Source of the DNA: Sarocladium kiliense
Taxonomy: Eukaryota; Ascomycota; Sordariomycetes; Hypocreales; Sarocladiaceae
Assembly: GCA_030734395.1 (NCBI GenBank)
Contig: JAUZTG010000029.1
Span: forward strand, 620,001 to 684,000
Direction of reading: 5' to 3'
DNA length: 64,000 nucleotides
This document shows, one piece after another, positions 55,801 through 61,985 of this stretch (the stretch's first letter is position 1; each line of letters begins with the position of its first letter). The notes beneath the pieces were generated by a model. The model was not told the DNA's origin, ran no database searches, and saw only the letters and a program-made list of their open reading frames with translations. A program made the translations under genes and the position numbers.

Positions 55801-57219
55801 TCAGCAGGTCATGAGATCAAGCATATTGATCAGCAGATAGTTACGCAGCAGATCCGCGTGGCAACTCATGACGCATCTATCTCCGCGCAGGAGAAGGCAA
55901 TTGAGCAGTCCCAGGAACAACATGAGTTTTTGACAACGAAGTATACTGCCGCAGAGTTGTACACTTGGAGCGAGCAGCAACTTGCAAACTTGTACTATCA
56001 GTCCTACACAGCAACGTACGACGTCGCCAAGAAGGCTGAGATGGCGTTCCGATATGAGCGTGGAATTGTCGATACTGCGCAAGGCAGTTCACCCCCGTTC
56101 ATCCGCTTTGGCTATTGGGAACCGCGCAACGATGGGTTGCTATCTGGTGAACGCCTGTATTGCAGCCTAAAGGAGCTTGAGGCCGCATATCACGAGACTC
56201 GAGGACATGATTTCGAGATCACGAAGCATGTTTCTTTGAGGTCCATCAACCCTTTGGCACTCATTGCTCTTCGTGGCATGGCAACAGCCGAGTTCGCAGT
56301 TCCCGAAGTGCTTTTCGACATGGACTTCCCAGGACACTATGCTCGACGGATCAAGTCTGTCGCGATAACGATCAAGATGAACACTGTTGGGTCAGGCTCG
56401 ACGGACATTGATCCTTATGCTCAGGCGAACTGCACACTCCGTTTGACGGCGAACAAGTTCCGCATTTCACCCTTCGTCCGCGGCCGGTCTGACTATCCCG
56501 AGAAGACTGATGCAGACGACTCCCGATTCACAGCCGTGAATCACGTCCCTATCAGCGCCATAGCCGCGTCCTCTCCGACGCATGACGCTGGTGTCTTTGA
56601 GGTCCAATTCGATGGCGATCGCTTCCTTCCTTTCGAAGGCGCTGGAGCCATCTCCTCGTGGCGGCTAGAGTTCCACGATGCTTTCCGCACTCTGGATCTG
56701 AATGCCATTCAGGATGTGATCCTGCATATTTCGTATACTGCCCGTGATGGCGGTCGTTCACTCGGCGACGCAGCCAGCGCCGCTGTCGTCGAGTATATCA
56801 GGAGCGTCAAGGATGAGGGCATTGGTGGGCTGTTCGCGGTCCTGGATCTGCCTCGAGATTTCCCCGAAGCATTCTCCGATGCTCGGAAAGAAGGCGGAGC
56901 TCGAGTGATGAGTCTCACAGGACTCCAGAGTAGACTCCCTGTCTACACCAAGGGGACTTCAGCAGACAGGCTGAAGACACAGGATGTGTATATTGCCACG
57001 GATTCGGCGCTGGCGCCAGGAGATGTCAGCATCCGTCAGGGAGGAACTGTCATGGCGTTCTCCAAGGCAGATGGTGTAGTTGGGAAGAGAGCGCAGGCGA
57101 TGAGTGCGGTACATTCGACGGATGGACCAGTGACGATGAAGGACTGGGTGGTAACAGTGGGAGAGGGAATTGTTGACGTGGAGGAAATGTTGATTCTTGT
57201 GCGGTACACTATGGGTTAA
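46882..57219 (+). CDS. giant TcA-like (insecticidal toxin complex A subunit-like) protein
   Basis: Single uninterrupted frame, 3445 residues; ATG at 46882 (the frame's preceding GTG was not used). No signal peptide. Domains by motif: VRP1/SpvA-like N-terminus with CECDDC (359-364) and SPAAYFVELL, then ARRPDIIDLELTC; PA14-like segment at about 1625-1700; ABC-toxin N region at about 1905-2060 with FLLIDTQMSSCM and ANRKVFLYPENW; neuraminidase-like region at about 2075-2350 with IHIFARTRAAPYKYYYR; a TcA core segment near 2440-2500; long helical, Gln/Glu/Lys-rich pore-like region at about 2740-3060; TcB-binding region at 3070-3445 with GHDFEITKHVSL. Bacterial TcA chains form pentameric pores that inject a TcB-TcC cargo; whether this fungal protein does so is unknown. 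It is longer than bacterial TcA (about 2300-2600), partly from three Cys-rich insertions (about 556-612, 799-861, 1095-1170). Intronless; likely horizontally acquired. Confidence 0.9.
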   Translation: MASKSSWASRPELDIPLSRLDFLHSISPPDVTPITRKLLEKHWAAPPEQTTLLRSDESPSDDEIRRLLLINEIADLTGEEPKLTEGLATNLDGITSMRDLARNFSQSRMVEIAPIDSSYPDKPSLATPLEDGSQAGQDRRSPSIVALQQKLFHQYSSAVIARMVHDGEIVLESHGEATTAITANKSLALEATNGREENTTIVKNVVSFLDQNEAFDIRSKPLVVYLHEAKQSLPVTVSKALKRLQTMQALTHTPEALPALAKSGLSSAVAVAQLPRKTFVSRLGTSIKIATAIHDHATAITSRNATALLSILQEARGSGVAMIDGKSSRKDLISQAQDLTASEPERVNLETLFGPMDVCECDDCNSVTSPAAYFVELLQYLRNNNLDPQSQFMDNEHGVLGIQPNTPLGVLHARRPDIIDLELTCANTKTVLPYIDLANEVMESFVVHLDQYAEGSGSPKQAIIDVFNEDANSNPQEGIGATSAELLAKPQNTNDKAYCVLANAVYPSMQLPFNQPVAFIRLALDFLGTSRADLGERFIGEYTPPGTTVLESTQRPCRPKPDDEDRRSEPARDRDCRFESDDCCDDSDDDYCTDSQGEDDKPDDQNPHKGDPISDKDQEHLIELHQKALERAADAERLLLTQEEYIILTKEAFWPKKHFEIRHGKVITVADYRSKIGVRKDWEYWGVDYASADDMLNLEEEKATGLTFVKKQFLPRTGVAYADLVDLLRTRFINPKMLQGRDKVIMEAFRLTYRVMQSLVGPGKSKERFCKLVNLLDDPRWREQLIKYGGEDVMELFDDYEDDCGCSRCCRPDPCRDPCDRPPQRDVPQLMNDQTTNSGSSDRNNCRYCRPNPCTCRRRRLLLKWLCQNFNRMGDIIVLESLIASFELPWEAKLVVKKPIVGPLRTQLIANDEFVLAELKMDRRIIEWKSATAENPAGKVIGELRPTGKVVAIVHNPDTGANEEKDWSSVYPDEQGGQDLARETRVLSFADEPIGMINAQSQFLVDGEDKGQIPWMGLFDDCDISRDRLRHLDATSVTLEEYDKIHRFLRLWRKLGWTMTELDTALMVLGVPATESKPPRQGCDKPEDKPSSPPPGEDTLSEEDSDIDWDDFSRSCQEGGCGKDDCNCGDKDKSPSSSKCKDKPKRDCGCHPHGCHHHCHKKPPKSRPAPQPVISADFLHELVAVKKLADITGLEVLQILAIWGPISTVGSPSLYSKLFLTHNLKGIDTVFVADKNGNYLASSPPPKIHDHLPILLAAFQIKLKDWNDLTSLSDILPGGLLADLTLESVSRLYRYVLLSKLLQVRPAQVPLILKTLGFQDADGSYSVFKSAQKTLAFVELWNDIGDSGFTFPQLGFVFSNVEVNPLNPVGPTETSILRATMAIYNGLNDIDLQYPDITSTTKDEAEALAKATSAAVLQYAQLIFDSEYSTQVSAFLDGKIIFSTTAPSGLVIAIPKEDVGLSTKVKYADGNPAQLQVTGQFTEDEKMRALALSANPGWQNAVKRCSNQARTFLRSLFLSGIFPSTEEDEAKKTLLAGDIPESSSDQTPAVPGTGPGKRLYFLKWFIPFLRRKLADKLVIDSISSAASLDPAVADALLRDIVIDASDHTGQTSALEALQRIKSDASPTTEGFVGYLVPPTSDKYIFFAEADNKPPPLLLDGQRIEFSIDDPEQEPSNLWSTPTITLTGGRLYNIVLSSLPVTLFSWKTERSLRSPVPSSALLANHVTDALKKLFVIIYKCSILINTFGLALDEVVHIHKHATNFKGGDVNFDWNAVSLPMWKRLRNYTSLRDVLPKLETRLVDLFTWANDPKAEVSEIADRIKAVTAWETIDVTALLSKKNFNLQNPTYFRNEIALVKLKKALEISTKVAMPIDSLFQWAKPRINFWELRDVSNGIRTAVRAQYKLSDWEVAIKPTYDKLRKMQSEALTSYLINQPALREQEVFDADSLFEFLLIDTQMSSCMETARLKQATSTIQLFIQRCFLDLESKNGITAEMLDRERWEWMSKYRVWEANRKVFLYPENWIQPSLRDDKSPVYLQLESELMQRDLSSTAVVDAMKNFLFKLEEISNLEASAIYFEDEITPKETDAGEDQPPPDPDRKDLRIHIFARTRAAPYKYYYRTFTFRTGAWSPWQDVSVDIPRYEIEKQKKAEGVSPGDGLITERPTFAKSGGSYLVPFTFNSRLMLAVPQFAKVQLPAPVPEKTPAEIGNNMSTEEVAPEEYWEIRMGLSELRNGKWTPKVTTSEAISGQRPSPIPLPPLGQYQFVVRDTLRRNGDLPSILIDCFLLTTGSGTQEDPITNPTGNVTATRVGIFSFTGSHFGVFKGQNPDTPFPRRWTDFHLALSADSRSRLMRPIQTGREGEDLIHAEDVVISYPTNDTIRTSTIKYDKRPEEEKFYHPFVHTLLERLGNTDNLDSVFKYMSLPQDSETEWQKKQNHLPQDLFADAYGASQTESKAYNELTRPYALYNWEAGFHAPIAIADRLLQNQQFDLALKMMHYVFDPMTDEKGPVSVRPWKWLPFREANPMLNIRKILASLRPNTADAERGQITQWRDNPFEPHVVARVRPTAYMKFVVMKYISILIAYGDYYFRQNTLETIPMAIQLYVLASHIYGPPGQKIPKRAKKKVQTYRSALDKWDAFSNAMVQMEIMFPFSINQIDVPLGRASGVEGLANIFGFASTGYFCVPDNLELRALRTTIDDRLFKIRHCQDINGIERKLPLYEPPIDPGLLVAATAAGLSLSSVLNDLNASMSNYKFKHLLRVALDMCEHLRRLGKAFVVAKERRDAEALLELKQRHENVIHQKILEEKILARDEAKKAEVSLVQKRKAPEYRMKHNLKLLGEDIGSIPSLSDVESEFKEVIDSIEAPVVESGMKLVAAEKEEIEKMVKALDLKPILNSLETFASEMHLLPTLNSHASPFGVGLASCWGFPNIAKGIQGVAKAYSAVTNWLEHQSQNINKIQGLVKQKQGRTKEANSAGHEIKHIDQQIVTQQIRVATHDASISAQEKAIEQSQEQHEFLTTKYTAAELYTWSEQQLANLYYQSYTATYDVAKKAEMAFRYERGIVDTAQGSSPPFIRFGYWEPRNDGLLSGERLYCSLKELEAAYHETRGHDFEITKHVSLRSINPLALIALRGMATAEFAVPEVLFDMDFPGHYARRIKSVAITIKMNTVGSGSTDIDPYAQANCTLRLTANKFRISPFVRGRSDYPEKTDADDSRFTAVNHVPISAIAASSPTHDAGVFEVQFDGDRFLPFEGAGAISSWRLEFHDAFRTLDLNAIQDVILHISYTARDGGRSLGDAASAAVVEYIRSVKDEGIGGLFAVLDLPRDFPEAFSDARKEGGARVMSLTGLQSRLPVYTKGTSADRLKTQDVYIATDSALAPGDVSIRQGGTVMAFSKADGVVGKRAQAMSAVHSTDGPVTMKDWVVTVGEGIVDVEEMLILVRYTMG

Positions 57220-57720
57220 TGGGGATGATGGGACATGATCTCTTTTCTCAATTACTTTGTGAGGTAGGCCTTTCCATAGCGACAGTGAAATATTATCGGT
57301 TTGGTACGCAGAATTGGGCGCATGCTGTTATTGTCATGTTAATTCTAAATTGTGTAAGACCTACGACAGTACCTACAATTAATGAGAATAAAGAAGTAAT
57401 TAATATATATTTTTGAAGAAGTAACTTATTTTTCATTAACTATATCTATATTTTGGACATTGCCTTTCATAAGTTATATAATTAATTTACTAGGTAAAAA
57501 AGATGATGCATCAAAGAATAAAAAAGGTGCTGCTCGTGGTGTAAGGACAACTAGATCCAACAAAAACAGCCTAAGCCGGGGCGACAGGGCCTCAGCATGG
57601 TGTCTGACCACTTACGTTACGCAGTTTTATCGACATGTGGGCAGATGTTTGGATAAAGCTCGGAGTCAATTCAAAGATCTAAGGTAAAATCAAAACCTCC
57701 TCTTACCACGATCCATTTGC
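57220..57720. other. AT-rich convergent intergenic region
   Basis: 500 bases between the stops of the TcA-like and LPMO genes. About 57340-57530 is strongly AT-rich with TTAATATATAT and TTATATAATTAATTTA stretches. It may be a decayed insertion or simply a 3' flank. A 75-codon frame at 57460 has no domain. Confidence 0.5.
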
Positions 57721-58482
57721 TTAGCAGGTGATAGGCGCCGGTCCGGGGTTGATGTACTCGGTGGGGATGGGCCACCAGATGTTGATCGCGACACCGGGGT
57801 CGTTGCCGGCGATGGCGCCAGGAAGAGAGACCTTGGAGCTGGGCTCGAGGCTTCCGCTGCTCTCGATGTTGAGCTGAGCGCATCCGATGTAGAACTGAGC
57901 TCCTCCAACCTGCTGGGCGGAGTGAAGGCCGATGTGCTGCACGCGGAGCAGGTACTCGCCGGGCGCGATGCAAGTGGGCAGTGTCACGCTGACGGTGCTA
58001 GAGCCCTTGTTGTCGTTGAGGGGGTCGGTCTCCCAGGTTATGCTCGAGGAGGTAATCGTTGGGTTGTCCTCCCAGATCTTGAACCAGACGTCGCCAGTGG
58101 GGTCCCAGTCCTCGACGGTGTCAGGGGCCTTGGCAAGCCAGAACGACAGAGGGCCGGGGTGCTGGATCTGAGGGTCGAGGGCAAAGCCAACTTCGTCGCC
58201 GGCGGACACGGTCAGAGTAGAAGCGCCCTCGCTACCGGCGGCGAGCTGGTAGCAGCCCATCTTTGAGGACGAAGTGTCGGTCAAGGGTCCGTGTGACTGG
58301 TAGTTCTCGGTCTTGCGGACGTATTCCCACTCCGCCGAGGTCTCGCCATTGTAGATCACATGGGGGAATGTGTCTGTGTTCATGTTAGGACCACTGAAAA
58401 CACAACATGATCGACGATGCCACTTACAGTGAGCGTTGGCAGCGGCAGCCAAGAAGCCAGTGGCGGCAAGAACGGACCTCAT
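57721..58482 (-). CDS. AA9 lytic polysaccharide monooxygenase (no CBM)
   Basis: Two exons, 58482..58428 and 58373..57721, giving 235 residues. The ATG at 58482 starts a signal peptide (MRSVLAATGFLAAAANA). The 54-base intron with CCTAAC branch and ACACAG acceptor joins the codons so that mature protein begins HYTFPHVIYNG, placing His1, the copper-brace histidine, at the N-terminus. Unspliced reading gives a false HCKWHRR. The second brace His is in QIQHPGPLSFWLAKAP, and the axial Tyr is in AQFYIGCAQLNI. EWEYVRKTENYQSHGPLTD and the MGCYQ Cys fit AA9. The protein stops at ITC with no linker or cellulose-binding module. It oxidatively cleaves cellulose or related glucans outside the cell. It converges with the TcA-like gene. 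Confidence 0.94.
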   Translation of the reverse strand: MRSVLAATGFLAAAANAHCKWHRRSCCVFSGPNMNTDTFPHVIYNGETSAEWEYVRKTENYQSHGPLTDTSSSKMGCYQLAAGSEGASTLTVSAGDEVGFALDPQIQHPGPLSFWLAKAPDTVEDWDPTGDVWFKIWEDNPTITSSSITWETDPLNDNKGSSTVSVTLPTCIAPGEYLLRVQHIGLHSAQQVGGAQFYIGCAQLNIESSGSLEPSSKVSLPGAIAGNDPGVAINIWWPIPTEYINPGPAPITC

Positions 58483-61400
58483 CTTGAGCAAGGAGATCAC
58501 TTGGGCTGTTGTTTAATCTGAGTATGTTCTTGAGATGTTGTGGTGACCAGGCTGAGGAGCCGCAGAGTAAACTGTTTGAAGTTGAGGGCAGGCAGCTTTA
58601 ATAGTAATGGCTTCTACATACCCGGACTGGCCCTCACTCCAAGGAAACCCACTCACTCGGATACGACGGCCAGTGATAATAGCGGCATGACGACACGGAA
58701 GATCATGAACGGAAAAACGGCAGTCTCTCCAGATACCTTCAAGCAGGTACGCCAATGCGGCATTGTCAGTGCCGATCATCATGCGAGGGGTGCATGCCTG
58801 GTCACAAGGTAACCGTGTGAAGATGTCGCGACAGCGCTGCTTTCCACACTATGTATGCCCTAGCCATTCCCTCGAGCCTCAGTCTGAGACCTCAAGTGCC
58901 GTTCGAATGACGCCACATGCATATACCGCCTCCTAAAGCGGCCTATAAGTGATTCCATTTCGTTGCCATTCGATAGTTCGGTCGTACAGCAGACGTGAAG
59001 CAGATCAATCGTGGCTGCGAGCGGCATCCACCTGCGAATACCACTGTCTTAGGATGCGGAGAAATATAAATTGATATCAGACTGTCTCTGCTCTAACCAA
59101 TGACAACGTCTTCCCTCGCCGTTTGGAGCGTAGGCCCCGAAGGCCGAATCGGGAAGATCGCTCAAATCGAAGCGGTGCGAGCGTGGTTTGTTGTTCGGGT
59201 CAATTTACATCTGACAGGTTCGGCGATCCATGTTCCGTTCCCTGAAAATCGTTGCTTCTTTTCCTGTATCGAAGTGCGACTAATACGAAAGCACGATATA
59301 TAGAACGCGGCTGTCCACATCCGTCAGATTCTTGCATCAATGTCTGGTTTGTAAGCCCGAAGCACGTGGAAGATTGAAACGATACTATCAAGTTTGATAG
59401 AAAATCATTCTCGTCGCCTTAATAACGGACTTAAGGCATTTGGCGGCCAAGGCAGAGTAGCCGCCGACAACCCGTGGTCGCGTTACGCTTACACTTCGAT
59501 GCAACACAGCCACCTGCCACCGCTCTTGCACTCTCACCTCATTTTTTGCCGAGTCGCGATGCTGATTTGCGTTACTTTCTGTAAAAAGACAGTTCTGAGT
59601 GTAAGGCGTGGCTTCTGTTGGGATGACGCCATGCTCAAAAATTATGCCTCCCGATCTCGTAGTTGAGCTCGATCTTCTCGTTGCATGAGCTGTACTTGAC
59701 GGCCCGGGATGATTTAGCATTTAGACAAGTAAAAGAGAATCTTCTCTGCACGTAAAACTTTCGCACGAACATAGCGTGGAAACACTCGACTCACTCCTTA
59801 ACTGCAGGCGATCGCTGCTGCGATCTAATAATAGACTCCGGCAATCGGGCGATCTGAGTTTCCACATGATCATCATATCGCAGTCGCTGCTCCCAATGCG
59901 AGTAAAGTAAGCGCGTAGCAGAGTAAACATCAAGTCTCCCAGAATTTAAAGAAAATGTTTCGATCCATTGAGCCAATAATATGAACAGCTGTCTAGCATT
60001 CCTTTCCAGAACATCGGGTGTCTACTTCAACGAGATTGAAGCCCTAATTACCTATGATCTTAACAGCCGACTTTACAATTCCTCTCTACATTCTGCCATA
60101 TCTACAACGGAAAGGAAATTCGTTAGCTAAGTTTAACCCCCGATGATGAAACAAGAACCTTTGGAGAGCGGTGCTACTTCTTAAGGAGGTAGGGTTATTT
60201 CATTCATTTATACGCATTAGCCCTTGGCTCGTCTTATAGATTAGTCGGATAATACTTTTAACGTTACGCTATGTATCTCCGGAGTGCACCTCGCCGTCTT
60301 CATCAAGGTTTAGAAACGCATATAAGAGGTGCGTTGCTACAGGCCCGAACTCATAGGCCCTCGCTACGGGAGTCTCCTGCGCCTGCCCTACGAGTCTGAT
60401 GCGATACTGTGCGTAGGGGCCCTAGGCAGGGTTGCACATGACCCTTAGGACCTTTTCACTAAGAAGAGATTATCCCAACAAAGAGAGTGCCTTAAGAATT
60501 AGTCTTACTATAAATATACTGCATGCGAGCGGCTGCGTGCAAGGTCCTAAAACAGGGGGTAAACGTTCAGCTCAGGGTTTGATCACCCACCTGATCACCT
60601 CTGCTCAGGGTAAAGCAGCAATATCTCAGGCTTGGTGCCGAAAACGGATTCGGAAAGCAAGATCTGTCGGGGTTGACTACTGAGACAGTCGCTCGACCAC
60701 CCCTCCTAAAGTCTCGGCGACAAGTCTGAATGTGGCCCATGAGGCGCCTGAGATCTTGAAGACGGGTAAGCCGAGGCGGAGACATCGTGCAAGCCATGGC
60801 CATCCCTTGATCTATGCCTGGAAATATAGCACCGCGCCCTCTGTACAGTATTGCGCCTTCTTGATATATAGCAAGTACGCCTTCTGGGCACAGATGTAGC
60901 ACGCTTTTTTGGAACATCTTCTGCTTCCGATTCAAATTCCGAGATATTTTCCGTCCATGGTAATCATTACCTCCACCGAAAGGTTAGGGGGTAGCCGTCA
61001 TTTCTTTCAGCCCTGTATCCCTTGATGTTGGGCCCCGGAGTGGCGTCCAGCATGTAAGAGGTACCTTCCGAGAAAAACACTCGAGCAGGCACAGCGTGGT
61101 GCGACGATGTTCTTAGATCCTCCAATGCCTTCTTTGTTGTCAATAGCGACACTGGAGAACGTGAGCCAACAGGTTATCTTCAGAAAAAAGAAGGCATACT
61201 ATACGCGGAAGTGGACTTGGAAGACTCTATCGAAGGCAAATAGTATCATGATGTCGTTGCGGGTTATCAGCGCTTGGGTTTGTTCGATCTGAAGGTTGAC
61301 CGGACTCGTCGGCATCCAGTTGTGTTCAACGAGACATCAGAGCGTGCAGTCTAGGAACTATGGGAGCGCATCCTGAGCACGAACTCAGCAGCTATGTGTA

Positions 61401-61985
61401 CGAATAACTTATCAATGTGACGTATCTGGCCGCCTAGCGATTAGAGAGCCTCTTCCTTGACACGAAGCGGAGAAGGTGACAAGAGCGGATCGGCAACCAC
61501 AATGGGGCTGGGTTGAAGCATATGTACACTAGGTTGATGAGAATGACATGGTTTTTTTTTGGGTGAATTATTGAACCATCCTGTCCGCTTGGAAAATAGC
61601 AAGGTACCTGTTCTGCATTTTCAGACACAATGGTGCGCTTTGGCTCTCAGCGAATAAGGACCATGTTACGCTGCATATTCACACGCCCTGCTCGCTGGTG
61701 GTGGCTGTGTGCTGTCCCAGGTTGCATATTGCGGCTGAGGCTTTGCAAGGCTTTCTTTCATAAGAGCAGCAGGGGCCACCCTGATCACATGCCCGATACT
61801 TTTCTTCATCGTTCCCCGCCGTTGCCAAGGGACTGGCTTGATTTCAATCTGCTCTTATGCCAGCTCGACAACACTTTATTAGCCTTTAGTCCCATCTTCA
61901 TTCTAGTTACCATTGAAGCAGGAGGTCACGAGGGTCAGATGACTTTTCTATTTTTTACTACCTCGAACTGCCGGAACCTGCGACA
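58483..61985. other. 3.5 kb gene-poor block
   Basis: Holds the LPMO promoter at its left end and the promoter of the right-edge gene. In between, 59700-60560 is rich in TA steps and short palindromic bits, suggestive of a decayed element, but no coding relic or terminal repeat was identified. A minus-strand frame at 60967..61152 has a protein-like look (HHAVPARVFFSEGTSYMLD) yet is isolated. A T10 run lies near 61551. Confidence 0.4.
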
